Shown here one piece after another: positions 50,606-59,369 of a stretch of 64,000 nucleotides of DNA. Position 1 is the first letter of the stretch, and each line of letters starts with the position of its first letter. The DNA is taken from positions 186,001-250,000 of the forward strand of contig NZ_JAAZWE010000003.1 in the NCBI RefSeq assembly GCF_013185185.1, given 5' to 3'. The position numbers were made by a program, and so were the translations under genes. This DNA comes from Saccharibacillus endophyticus. Its GTDB lineage: Bacteria > Bacillota > Bacilli > Paenibacillales > Paenibacillaceae. The notes below the pieces were generated by a model. The model worked only from the letters and a program-made list of their open reading frames with translations, made no database searches and was not told where the DNA came from.

Positions 50606-51463
50606 ATGCAAAACTTAGAATTAAAACAAATTTCGAAAGTTTTCAGTAAAAATAAGGTTCTGGATGATATTACTCTAACCATTCCGCCAGGAAGTTTTGG
50701 GCTTTTGGGTCCAAACGGAGCAGGCAAAACAACCTTAATGCGTATCTTGGCTACGTTGATCGAACCTTCTTCAGGAAAAATTGAATATGGTACAGTCGAT
50801 TGGCGGCAGAAAGGGAATGCAAGACAACTAATCGGTTATTTGCCGCAAAAATTTTCGATGTACAAACATATTAAGGTTAAAGAAGCGCTTAAGCATATTG
50901 CTGATCTAAAAAATCTTCCGACTTTAACTGAACAGTCTTTGAAAGAAATATTGAATAAAGTAAATTTGCATGAGCAAGCAGATAAAAAGATTGGCACTCT
51001 GTCTGGCGGAATGATCCGCAGATTTGGCATAGCACAGGCTATTATCGGGGAGCCTCGTATTATTATTGTAGATGAACCAACAGCGGGGCTCGATCCGGAA
51101 GAACGGATTCGGTTTCGTAAAGTTCTACGTAATCTATCCCAGAACTCTACAGTGTTAATCTCAACGCATATTGTTGAAGATATTGAAGCGACTTGTAGTG
51201 CAGCAGCTTTTTTGGTTGACGGACAATTGGTTAGATCGGGTAGCATATCGGAGATAGCGCGTATAGCGGAAGGAAAGGTATGGGAGTTGGAGGTGGGAGC
51301 AGGAGTTTTCTATGAAGATCAGTGGGAAGTGATGTCAAGTCGAGCGGTTGGCGACAAGAAGATTCTCCGTATTTTTTCGGAAACGCAGCCGCCTAATGCA
51401 ATTTCTGTTCCGCCGTCCTTGCAGGAAGGTTATCTATATATCACAAGGAATAACAGCAGATGA
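50606..51463 (+). CDS. ABC transporter ATPase (BcrA/CcmA type)
   Basis: A 285-residue ATPase with Walker A GPNGAGKTT (35-43), signature LSGGMIRR, Walker B IIIVDEPTAGLD and an H-loop in STHIVEDIE. The type is that of drug, bacteriocin-immunity and lipid-related ABC-2 exporters. The C-terminal extension (about 215-285) is family-typical. The ATG follows AAGGAG. It overlaps the following membrane gene by 4 bp (ATGA), so the two are coupled. Its AT-rich codon use matches its neighbours and not the rest of the window. Confidence 0.92.
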   Translation: MQNLELKQISKVFSKNKVLDDITLTIPPGSFGLLGPNGAGKTTLMRILATLIEPSSGKIEYGTVDWRQKGNARQLIGYLPQKFSMYKHIKVKEALKHIADLKNLPTLTEQSLKEILNKVNLHEQADKKIGTLSGGMIRRFGIAQAIIGEPRIIIVDEPTAGLDPEERIRFRKVLRNLSQNSTVLISTHIVEDIEATCSAAAFLVDGQLVRSGSISEIARIAEGKVWELEVGAGVFYEDQWEVMSSRAVGDKKILRIFSETQPPNAISVPPSLQEGYLYITRNNSR

Positions 51464-52104
51464 GAACAATTCAACGAACATTATTTGACTGGAGAGCTAT
51501 GGGTTGGAATGCCTATATTCCTTTAGTCACAGGTTTAGTTGTATTGGCCTACAGTTTATTGGCTAAAGGAGAAGAAAGGTCCATTCTTTCTATGATGGAG
51601 ATTCTTCTTCCTGCGTTCAGTGCTTGGTGGAGCATCTTTATTTTTCAAGACATATTGGATGAACCCGGCGGAGAGACCTTGTTCAGTTATCCTCAATCAA
51701 GATGGGCAATCGGATTGAAGCGCGTTCTTATATTTTTTATGCTTTATGTACTTCTTATCACCTTGATTCTCTTGGTCTACTCTTTGATTTTGAAGCATTC
51801 CTTTTGGGGAGTGACAGAGCTACAACTTATCGTTCAATCTTTATTCTTCTCGGCATTAGGTTATTTTCTGGTCGTTTTATTAAAAAGTTGCAGTTGGGCT
51901 ATGCTGGTGACGGCTGCCTATGTAAGCTTTCAAGTCTTGACTCGTGGTTCTGTGTTTCCTTGGAGTAACCTCTACTTTTTTCATATTCACAGGCCGTCGG
52001 GACCGGAAGTATTGAGTAAGTTGGTTGTGATTCTGGTCGTTGGATTAATTCTTCTATTTAGTGCGCAGCTTGCAATCAATCGTTTGGAAAAATTTAATGA
52101 ATGA
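51460..52104 (+). CDS. ABC-2-like membrane protein
   Basis: A 214-residue protein with about six hydrophobic segments (for example IPLVTGLVVLAYSLLA, LLPAFSAWWSIFIFQDILD, VLIFFMLYVLLITLILLVYS and VILVVGLILLFSAQLAI). The 'DEPGGETLFSYPQSRWAIG' stretch after the second span resembles ABC-2 permeases. It overlaps the ATPase gene by 4 bp. Together with the 686-residue protein it may form the membrane part of one transporter. No further function can be read. Confidence 0.75.
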   Translation: MRTIQRTLFDWRAMGWNAYIPLVTGLVVLAYSLLAKGEERSILSMMEILLPAFSAWWSIFIFQDILDEPGGETLFSYPQSRWAIGLKRVLIFFMLYVLLITLILLVYSLILKHSFWGVTELQLIVQSLFFSALGYFLVVLLKSCSWAMLVTAAYVSFQVLTRGSVFPWSNLYFFHIHRPSGPEVLSKLVVILVVGLILLFSAQLAINRLEKFNE

Positions 52105-52283
52105 TAAATATATGTAATCCCTGTTTCGCTTGTATTCAAACTTCCTGAACTTTGGGATAGTGGATGCGGGCGATTTTTTGTCTTTCCAATTCAAACTATT
52201 GCGATTCCGGTCGTGTTAACATAATGAGAATAAGAGGTCACGCACATACATTATGAATACTGGCAGGAATGGGGGATCCTCGG

Positions 52284-52790
52284 TTGAGTACAAAAGCGAT
52301 TCTAATAGATGAACATCTTGCAGTAGCTTTGGTACTCCGCCGCAATGGTCAAGGCGAAGAAGCCAGGCTGTAGATGCTTGAGCTGCTGGCCGCGTTCGGC
52401 GAATCGGCCAAACTGCTATGTGAGCTGGCTTCGACGCATGACAATTTGGGGCTGGAGCGACAAGCGGTTCCGTATTATGTCCGCAGTCTGGAATTGGGGC
52501 TCGGCGCACCGGATCGAGCGGAGGCGCTGTTGGGATTGGGAAGCACCTACCGTGCGTTGGGCGAATACGAACAAGCGGAAAATGTGCTGCGCGCCGCCGC
52601 TGCCGAATACACCGAGCATCGCGAGCTGCGCGTGTTTCTGGCGATGGCGCTGCATAACCTGGGCAAGCATGCCGAAGCGATGGAGCTTTTATTGAAAGAA
52701 ATTGCCGATCATTCGAGTCATATAGGGGTACAGAGTTATCAGAAGGCTATTGCTTTTTACGCGGATCGTCTGGATAAGGTCTGGGATTAA
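52284..52790 (+). pseudogene. TPR protein gene interrupted by an in-frame TAG
   Basis: A TTG start eight bases after GGGGG opens a frame reading STKAILIDEHLAVALVLRRN and on to EEARL, then meets TAG at 52371-52373. The same frame resumes at the next codon with ATG and continues for 138 residues (MLELLAAFGESAKLLCELAS and TPR-like repeats such as ALLGLGSTYRALGEYEQAEN). The two parts together look like one tetratricopeptide-repeat protein of about 168 residues. The stop is probably a recent nonsense change; reinitiation at 52374 could still give the larger part. Related TPR proteins are unassigned in function. Confidence 0.65.
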
Positions 52791-52819
52791 ATAGAGAGTG
52801 AACAGGAGGTCGCCGATCC

Positions 52820-54586
52820 ATGCAGGAAAAATCGAAACCGTCCGCTTCGGGCGAAGCCGGAGCTGCCGAAAATAATAAACGTCCCGATCCCCGCGGCATT
52901 CCGGTCGAAAACGAAGTGGTGAAGCCTCAAGTCGATGTCGCCCATCCCGAAAGTCAGGATCTGGCCTCCATTTTGGAAGCGGCTTCGGGATGGAAAGCTT
53001 CGAAAACGCCGCTGCCGCAGCGCGAATCGAAGCCGTTGGAACTGAAGCTGCGGATGAAAAAAGGCGAGAACGAAGACGTGCCGACCGCTTCGGAAAACGC
53101 CAACCGCAACGCGCTCAGCCATAATGCGGCGCACGATCGGGAAGAAATCAAGGATGAAGACCTGCTGGAGCTGACCATCGAGCAGTTCAAAGAAAAATTG
53201 CAAAGCGGCAACTGGACGTGCGTGCAGCTGACCGAAGCGTATCTCGACCGGATCAAGCGGCTGGACGGCAAACTGAACGCAGTATTGGAGATCAACCCGG
53301 ATGCCGTGGCGCTTGCCAAGCAGTTGGACGACAACTTCGACGAACTGGGCTCTTTGCCGCTGTACGGCGTGCCGATCCTGCTCAAAGACAATATCGATAC
53401 CGCGGATCGCATGACGACGGCAGCCGGCTCCTTGGCTCTGGCAGGCCGCCGTGTCAAGCAGGATGCTTTCGCGGTAGCCAAGCTGAGAGACGCGGGCGCG
53501 ATATTGCTGGGCAAAGTCAATATGACGGAATGGGCCAACTACATGTCGCGGGAAATGCCGTCCGGTTACAGCTCGCGAGGCGGGCAAACGCATAATCCGT
53601 ACGGCGATTATCCGGTCGGCGGATCGAGCAGCGGAAGCGCCGCCGCAGTATCCGCCAACTTTTGTCTCGGCGCGATCGGTTCGGAAACGTCGGGCTCGAT
53701 CGTCAATCCGTCCGCGTATCAATCGGTCGTGGGCATCAAGCCGACGGTAGGCCTGATCAGCCGAAGCGGGGTGGTTCCGCTGACGTTGACGCAAGACACG
53801 CTGGGCCCGATCGCCCGCACGGTGCTCGATGCCGCGCTGATTCTGGAAGCGATGGCGTTCGGCGACGAAGCGGATGCCTGCACGCTGCTGCCGCAGCGTC
53901 CGATCTCGTTTCTTCCCGGCCGCGACGTGCTGCCTGTCCGGCTAAAAGTCGGCGTGGCCAAGCAGCTTTCGGACGAACTCGACGAAGAAACGGCAGCCGT
54001 ATTCGAACAGGCGCTGAGCGGTTTGAAAGCTGCGGGAATCGAAATCGTGCGCGATTTGGACATGCCGGCTTATAACGACGAATGGAACGGAACGGTGATG
54101 CGCCGGGAATTCAAAAGCGCGATCGACGCTTTTCTCGCCGCGCAGCCCGAAGGTACGGTACCTGCGCACCTCGGCGAAATCATTGCTTTTAACCGGGAAC
54201 ACGAAAGCGAATGCTTGCGTTACGGTCAGGATTTGCTGGAAGAGTCCGAGCGGGACGGCGGCAGCCTGGAAGACGAGGCGTATCGAACGAGCAAAGAACT
54301 CGGCGTTCGCCGTGCGGGCGAGGAAGGGATAGACCTGGCGTTGAGGCAGTACGAGGTGCACGCGTTGGCCTTCGTCGATTCTTCGGGGGCCGATCTGGCT
54401 GCGCGCGCGGGCTATCCGTTAGTGTCCGTACCTGCCGGTTACACCGCGTCGGGTCGTCCCGTCGGTCTTTTATTATCGGGAACCGCGATGTCCGATCCTC
54501 TGTTGATCGAAATCGCGTACCGCTTCGAACGCGCGGCGAAGAAGCGGAAAACGCCGGAGATTTCACTGTCGGAAGCATCCCCGTGA
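52820..54586 (+). CDS. amidase signature family protein with N-terminal extension
   Basis: A 588-residue enzyme. The amidase signature domain (about 110-580) contains the Ser-cisSer-Lys triad: Lys189 in LLKDNID, the GGSSSGSAAA motif (Ser269-271) and nucleophile Ser293 in SETSGSI. It hydrolyses a C-N amide bond, though family members range from peptide amidases to indoleacetamide hydrolase and GatA-like proteins. About 110 residues of charged, low-complexity sequence precede the domain, without a signal peptide. The ATG follows AGGAGG. The absence of GatB and GatC genes argues against a tRNA amidotransferase role. Substrate unknown. Confidence 0.88.
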   Translation: MQEKSKPSASGEAGAAENNKRPDPRGIPVENEVVKPQVDVAHPESQDLASILEAASGWKASKTPLPQRESKPLELKLRMKKGENEDVPTASENANRNALSHNAAHDREEIKDEDLLELTIEQFKEKLQSGNWTCVQLTEAYLDRIKRLDGKLNAVLEINPDAVALAKQLDDNFDELGSLPLYGVPILLKDNIDTADRMTTAAGSLALAGRRVKQDAFAVAKLRDAGAILLGKVNMTEWANYMSREMPSGYSSRGGQTHNPYGDYPVGGSSSGSAAAVSANFCLGAIGSETSGSIVNPSAYQSVVGIKPTVGLISRSGVVPLTLTQDTLGPIARTVLDAALILEAMAFGDEADACTLLPQRPISFLPGRDVLPVRLKVGVAKQLSDELDEETAAVFEQALSGLKAAGIEIVRDLDMPAYNDEWNGTVMRREFKSAIDAFLAAQPEGTVPAHLGEIIAFNREHESECLRYGQDLLEESERDGGSLEDEAYRTSKELGVRRAGEEGIDLALRQYEVHALAFVDSSGADLAARAGYPLVSVPAGYTASGRPVGLLLSGTAMSDPLLIEIAYRFERAAKKRKTPEISLSEASP

Positions 54587-54755
54587 CGGTGCCTGAAAAC
54601 GATCAGGATGAAGTCCGACCATTCAGCAGGATATCCGCTTTTCGCGGCGAAGCTTCTTTTACGCACAATATCGGAAGTTCGGAGACAAAAGGCCGGGCGG
54701 CAGCGAGCCTTGACTGTCGAAGCTGCAAGCTTATTTGTACAGGGGAGGGGACAAG

Positions 54756-56591
54756 ATGGAGAGAGAAAAAGAAGCCGTCGAGCATGAAGCGATACCGGAA
54801 GCGTTGATCCGCACGCCCCGTATGCAGATTCGAAGGTTTGCGCAAAGCGAATGGATGCGCCTGCTGGCTTACTTGCAGGATGACGGCATTGCGGACAGTT
54901 TCCCGGAAGGCGCTTATACGGAACGGCGACTTCGCGACATGACGGCTGATCCGCATCTGTACGCGTTAGTTTCGGAAGAAGACGATGAAGTGATGGGGCA
55001 CGCTTTCTGCCGACCGGGCGTCCAGCCGCTGACGGGAGAGCTGGGAATAGGCGTTCGTTCGGATTACCGCAGACACGGCTATGCCGGCGAAGCGTTCCGC
55101 GCGCTGCTGGCTCATTCGTTCGGGGAACTCGGCCTGCATCGGCTCACCGTGACCTGCCCGCCGGAAAATCTGGCTTTACGCGCGCTGCTGGAGAAGACGG
55201 GCATGCGGATGGAAGGCTTTTTCCGTCAAAGCTTACCGACCGCGGACGGAGAATGGAAAGACGAATGCGTGTACGCGCTGCTTCGGGATGAATGGCGGGT
55301 ACAGGAACGTTTGCTGGAAATGAAAGAAGAAGAGTTGACGGCGGTCGAGACTGAAAACGAGGCGGCTTTCGAAACACGAATAGCCGCATCGACAGCGGCT
55401 CCGGAGACCCCCGATATCGCTTTGGCGAATCACGAAACGCGGCAGCAGGAGGAAGAACGGACAAAAGCGGAAACGGTTGTTTTGACGAAAAGCCATGAGG
55501 CTTCGCAGACTGCCGATACTGTGGTTCAGGACAGCGCTGCCGATGCGAATGAGCCCGAACTTCAGCCTGCGCAGCCCGAGTTCGATCCGAATGTTCCGCA
55601 GGTGACGTTCGCGACGGGAGAAGCGGGAGGACCCGGTCCGTTCGCTCCGGTCCTGCCGCCGCTTGGCGGAAGCGTGGAGCCTGCAGCTTCCGCAGAGGCG
55701 GTTACGGTATTGGGTACGGTAGTGGGTGTGCAGCGTGCGGTCGAGCCGGATCCGCTGGGCGGGTTGATCGAGCAGCGAATTGACGGCGTTCCCTTTTTGC
55801 TTCGGCGTCCGCATGATTTCAATTGGTTGGCGCCGTTCGGTGTTGTTTTCCGGGTCTGGGATCGACAAGATTCCGGCAATATCGCTTTCGGATTGAAAAT
55901 TGAAGATCAGCAGGTATTTATCAAATATGCCGGAGCGGCGACTGCCGATTATGAAGGACATCCCGTCGATGCGGTTCGTCGTTTGCGGGAAGCGGCCAAC
56001 GTGTACGAAATTCTGGAACATCCGACGCTGGTGCGTCTGCTCGACCATTTCGAAACGGAAGACGGTTACGCGATGCTGTTCGAGTGGACGGAAGGCGAAC
56101 TGCTGCGCCGCGACGATGCTCCGTCCTCCCCGATTTCGAGATTCCGCAGACTTCCGATCGAGGAGCGGATCGACGCCGTAGAGCGTATTCTGGATTTTCA
56201 TGCCCATGTGGAGGCTTTCGGTTATGTGGCAATCGACTTTTATGACGGCAGCCTGATTTATGATTTCGAACGCAAACGGATCACGATCTGCGATATCGAC
56301 TTTTACAGTCCGGCACCGTATACGAACGAAATGGGCCGGATGTGGGGTTCTTCGCGGTTTATGTCGCCGGAAGAGCACGAGCGGGGGGCGGCCATCGACT
56401 CGCGGACGAATGTGTATGGACTCGGTGCGATGGCATTCTGTCTGCTCGGCAGCGAAACGGATCGTTCCCGCGAACGGTGGGAAGCCGGGGAAGCGTTGTT
56501 CGAACTTGCGGCGCGTGCCGTCTCGCTGGATCGGTCCGAGCGGTGGGAGACGGTGGCGGAATTGCTGGAGGCATGGAGAGCGGCGCGATAA
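54756..56591 (+). CDS. GNAT acetyltransferase fused to protein-kinase-like domain
   Basis: The ATG at 54756 follows GGGAGGGG, giving 611 residues. Residues about 15-185 are a RimJ/RimL-like GNAT domain (GELGIGVRSDYRRHGYAGEA is the acetyl-CoA loop; NLALRALLEKTGMRMEG follows). A roughly 130-residue acidic, Ala/Pro/Glu-rich linker leads to a kinase-like domain (about 350-608) with Lys390 in VFIKYAG, a catalytic-loop-like Asp494 in VAIDFYDGS and DID (513-515) in place of DFG. The following MGRMWGSSRFMSPEE resembles an activation segment. Both activities are plausible; the kinase motifs are atypical. Confidence 0.82.
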   Translation: MEREKEAVEHEAIPEALIRTPRMQIRRFAQSEWMRLLAYLQDDGIADSFPEGAYTERRLRDMTADPHLYALVSEEDDEVMGHAFCRPGVQPLTGELGIGVRSDYRRHGYAGEAFRALLAHSFGELGLHRLTVTCPPENLALRALLEKTGMRMEGFFRQSLPTADGEWKDECVYALLRDEWRVQERLLEMKEEELTAVETENEAAFETRIAASTAAPETPDIALANHETRQQEEERTKAETVVLTKSHEASQTADTVVQDSAADANEPELQPAQPEFDPNVPQVTFATGEAGGPGPFAPVLPPLGGSVEPAASAEAVTVLGTVVGVQRAVEPDPLGGLIEQRIDGVPFLLRRPHDFNWLAPFGVVFRVWDRQDSGNIAFGLKIEDQQVFIKYAGAATADYEGHPVDAVRRLREAANVYEILEHPTLVRLLDHFETEDGYAMLFEWTEGELLRRDDAPSSPISRFRRLPIEERIDAVERILDFHAHVEAFGYVAIDFYDGSLIYDFERKRITICDIDFYSPAPYTNEMGRMWGSSRFMSPEEHERGAAIDSRTNVYGLGAMAFCLLGSETDRSRERWEAGEALFELAARAVSLDRSERWETVAELLEAWRAAR

Positions 56592-56625
56592 CATTTTTCA
56601 AACGGGAGTCGAAAGAATAAACCCA

Positions 56626-56669
56626 AAAAAGATCCGGTCTGCCGTCTGAGAGCGGGACCGGATCTTTTT
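56626..56669. terminator. bidirectional terminator
   Basis: AAAAAGATCCGGTC pairs with GACCGGATCTTTTT. It lies between the GNAT-kinase gene and the convergent Rrf2 gene. Confidence 0.88.
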
Positions 56670-56695
56670 GATGGAACACTATGTCGTGAAAAGCA

Positions 56696-57130
56696 TCATC
56701 GATCTTCTTGCGATACGGCTCCGTGCTCGGCGAGATGGGCGGCCATTTTGTCGGCAAGTTCGCCGATCGTGGTCGCCCGCAGATGATCGTCCATCTTGCG
56801 TTCGGATTCCCGCATGACCGACTCCACGAGGCAGCCGGGACCGTTGGATTCGCAGCCTTTGAACAGCGGCGTATTGCCTTCGATCGCTTGAATGATATCG
56901 AGGAAAGAAATATCGTCTTTATTGCGGCGCAGGCAGTATCCGCCTTGCGCGCCGGAGTAAGAATCGACCAGTCCGGCTTTTGCCAGCTTGGTCAGGATTT
57001 TCGAGAGATAGGTAGGCGAGACGTTCTGTCTAGCCGCCAGTTCCTGCACGCCGATCTTGACTCCCGGTTTGCGCGCAGCCAGATCGAGCATCGTATGCAG
57101 CGCATAATTGGTGCCTTTGGAATAATTCAT
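56696..57130 (-). CDS. Rrf2 family transcriptional regulator
   Basis: A 144-residue winged-helix regulator. The Rrf2 helix-turn-helix is at about 27-55 (VQELAARQNVSPTYLSKI) with the wing GAQGGYCLRR. Three cysteines are present: Cys66 in the wing, then Cys93 and Cys100 (KGCESNGPGC) in the region where IscR and NsrR carry three Fe-S ligands. With only two there, a cluster is uncertain, but redox or thiol sensing is possible. It is divergent, across about 290 bp, from a small GNAT gene. No iron-sulfur or nitric-oxide genes are adjacent. Confidence 0.9.
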   Translation of the reverse strand: MNYSKGTNYALHTMLDLAARKPGVKIGVQELAARQNVSPTYLSKILTKLAKAGLVDSYSGAQGGYCLRRNKDDISFLDIIQAIEGNTPLFKGCESNGPGCLVESVMRESERKMDDHLRATTIGELADKMAAHLAEHGAVSQEDR

Positions 57131-57420
57131 CGCTAACCATCCTTATATGAAATGATCGCCCGCCGGACGCTCCGCCCATGCCGGTTTCTTGATTCCTTCC
57201 ATTGTCGCAAGCCTTGGGAGCGGCGTCAATGTTAATAGGAAAGAAAAAGAAGGAAATGCGTTTGTGCGGGGGATTCTTTGTTGTTATGATTGAAGCGGAT
57301 TAGAGCATGCAAAGGAAGCGCCGCCGAATTTGAACATGGTCCTGTCGTCCTGCAAGAAATAAACGGAATAAGCATAGGCGATTTCCGAGTCGAATCGAAT
57401 TGAAACGGGAGGCATCCATC

Positions 57421-57834
57421 ATGAAGATCCGTTATCTGACCACCCTCGATAGCATCAGCGAATCCGATTTGGCCGAGGGCTTTTTCGAAGGTTGGCCGGA
57501 CCCGCCGAGCTATCCGAATTTTATTCGTCTGCTGCACGGTTCGTCTCATGTGGTACTTGCCGTGGAGGAAAGCAGCGGCAAAGTGGTCGGCTTTATCAAC
57601 GCGCTGTCCGACGGCGTGCTGAGCGCCTATATTCCGCTGCTCGAAGTCATTCCCATGTATCAAGGCAACGGCATCGGTCAGGAATTGGTCCGCCGCATGC
57701 TGGAACTGTTGAACGGACATTACATGATCGATCTGATGTGCGACGCCGAGCTTGGAGGTTTCTACGAAAAAATCGGCATGCACCCGTCCGGCGGAATGAT
57801 TCTGAGAAACTATAAAAATCAATCAGGCATGTAA
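57421..57834 (+). CDS. GNAT family N-acetyltransferase
   Basis: The ATG at 57421 follows GGGAGG, giving 137 residues. The acetyl-CoA binding loop reads LLEVIPMYQGNGIGQELVRR, with strand beta-4 just before it. The C-terminal 'GGFYEKIGMHPSGGMILRNY' is typical of small stand-alone GNAT enzymes. The acceptor substrate is unknown. It is monocistronic with a terminator at 57867-57912. Confidence 0.9.
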   Translation: MKIRYLTTLDSISESDLAEGFFEGWPDPPSYPNFIRLLHGSSHVVLAVEESSGKVVGFINALSDGVLSAYIPLLEVIPMYQGNGIGQELVRRMLELLNGHYMIDLMCDAELGGFYEKIGMHPSGGMILRNYKNQSGM

Positions 57835-57866
57835 GACGAAGCCGTTGTTACCCATAGCAGTCATCC

Positions 57867-57912
57867 AAAAAAGCTCGCCCGCGAATATCTTTTCGCAGGC
57901 GAGCCTTTTTTT
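57867..57912 (+). terminator. terminator of the GNAT gene
   Basis: GCTCGCCCGCGAA pairs with TTCGCAGGCGAGC, with T-runs on the plus strand. Confidence 0.88.
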
Positions 57913-58004
57913 ATTCGATGAAGCCAATAACTTCATCCATATTCTTTAATCATTCCCTTCCCCTTAACCCAAGGAGGAAAGTTCTTTTCGCCGCGAAGCG
58001 TAGG

Positions 58005-58108
58005 GCGGAGGGGGAAGTTCAGTGAAAGACGCCTTTGAACTCGGAAAATTCCTTATTCAATCCATCCATTTTCCGAGTGAGACAGCGACTTGAACGAACT
58101 TCCCCCGC
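58005..58108 (+). repeat. two-stem intergenic element, copy 4
   Basis: The outer stem is GGGGGAAGTTC/GAACTTCCCCC (11 bp, perfect) and the inner stem ACTCGGAAAAT/ATTTTCCGAGT (11 bp, perfect). The same TGAAAGACGCCTTTGAA segment as copy 2 follows the left outer arm. It lies between the GNAT terminator and the 3' end of the MFS gene. Confidence 0.82.
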
Positions 58109-58150
58109 AGCCGCCCCCAGCTTCCCCAAGCGAACAGGACTTCCCCTCAC

Positions 58151-59362
58151 TCACTCATGCACAAACTTTCCTCCTCGCCCTGCAACCAGCCCGGTCAACA
58201 GATAAGCCGCCGTAATCCCGAACATCACGTAATACGGCACAGTCCATCCGCCCGTGGCATCATGCAGCGCCCCGTACAGCAGAGGCCCGCAACCTGCGAG
58301 CAGATAACCGACCGATTGCGCCATCCCCGAAATATCGGCCGCTTCGGAAGCATTTGTGGTGCGAAGCGAGAAGAACATCATGATCAAGCTGAACGAGAAT
58401 CCGCCCGCGATGCTGAAGAACACGATCGCGACAATAATGATCGGCAGCGAACCGTTCGCGAACAAAAAGCCCAGAATTCCGACGATATAACAAGCCGAGG
58501 TCATAATGATAAGTATGCGCTGATCCTTCATTTTCGAAGCCGCGATCGGCGCAATGAAGTTGATCGGAATCATCAGCATCTGGAACAGCGAAAGCATGTA
58601 TCCGGCCACGACCGGATCCAGATTTTGCGCGTGCATCATATTCGGCATCCAGGCGACCATGATGTAGTAGATCGACGACTGCATGCCCATGTTCACGGTA
58701 ATCATCCAAGCCAGCGGCGAACGCCAGATGCTGCGCTTCGGCACGTCCGGAGCGTTCGCGTTGGACGCGCGCGTATTGCGGGCGAGCTGCGGAAGCCAAG
58801 CGATCAGGCCGATCGCCGACAAGATCGTCCAGATCAACAGCGAACCGCGCCAACCCATGCCCGTATTCGAGATCGGCACGCTGAGCGCGGCGGCTGCCGA
58901 AGCGAAGATCCCCATCATGATCGAATACAAGCCGGTCATGACGCCGACTTTTTGCGGGAATTCCCGTTTGATGATGCTTGGCAGCAGCACGTTGAACACC
59001 GCGACGGCCAGGCCGATCAGGAACGTGCCCGCCATTAGCGATACGGCGCCGCCGAAGGGGCGGAACAGGCTGCCGATCACGATCAGGACGAGCGATACGA
59101 AGATCATGCGCTCCGCGCCGTACTTTCGCGCCCATTTCGCGACGAACGGGGACAGCAAAGCGAAGGCCAGCAGCGGCAGCGTAGTCAAAAAGCCCGCCGT
59201 CGTGCTCGACAGCGACAGCGCGCCGCGGATGGTATCGATGATCGGACTTAGCGAAGTAATATGCGTGCGCAGATTGGCCGCGACCAGCAGGATGCCGATC
59301 AGCAGCAGATAGTAGACGCGGTTCGACGCGTCTTCCGTGCGCGGGAATTCATTTTTTTTCAT
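58151..59362 (-). CDS. MFS transporter, CynX/NimT type
   Basis: A 403-residue major-facilitator protein with 12 expected spans. The N-terminal 'NLRTHITSLSPIIDTIR' followed by 'LSSTTAGFLTTLPLLAFALL' is the hallmark of the CynX/NimT (cyanate and 2-nitroimidazole) subfamily. It probably exports or imports a small organic anion or drug. It lies 7 bp downstream of a FadR-type regulator gene on the same strand, which is expected to control it. Confidence 0.92.
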   Translation of the reverse strand: MKKNEFPRTEDASNRVYYLLLIGILLVAANLRTHITSLSPIIDTIRGALSLSSTTAGFLTTLPLLAFALLSPFVAKWARKYGAERMIFVSLVLIVIGSLFRPFGGAVSLMAGTFLIGLAVAVFNVLLPSIIKREFPQKVGVMTGLYSIMMGIFASAAAALSVPISNTGMGWRGSLLIWTILSAIGLIAWLPQLARNTRASNANAPDVPKRSIWRSPLAWMITVNMGMQSSIYYIMVAWMPNMMHAQNLDPVVAGYMLSLFQMLMIPINFIAPIAASKMKDQRILIIMTSACYIVGILGFLFANGSLPIIIVAIVFFSIAGGFSFSLIMMFFSLRTTNASEAADISGMAQSVGYLLAGCGPLLYGALHDATGGWTVPYYVMFGITAAYLLTGLVAGRGGKFVHE

Positions 59363-59369
59363 GTTCAGA

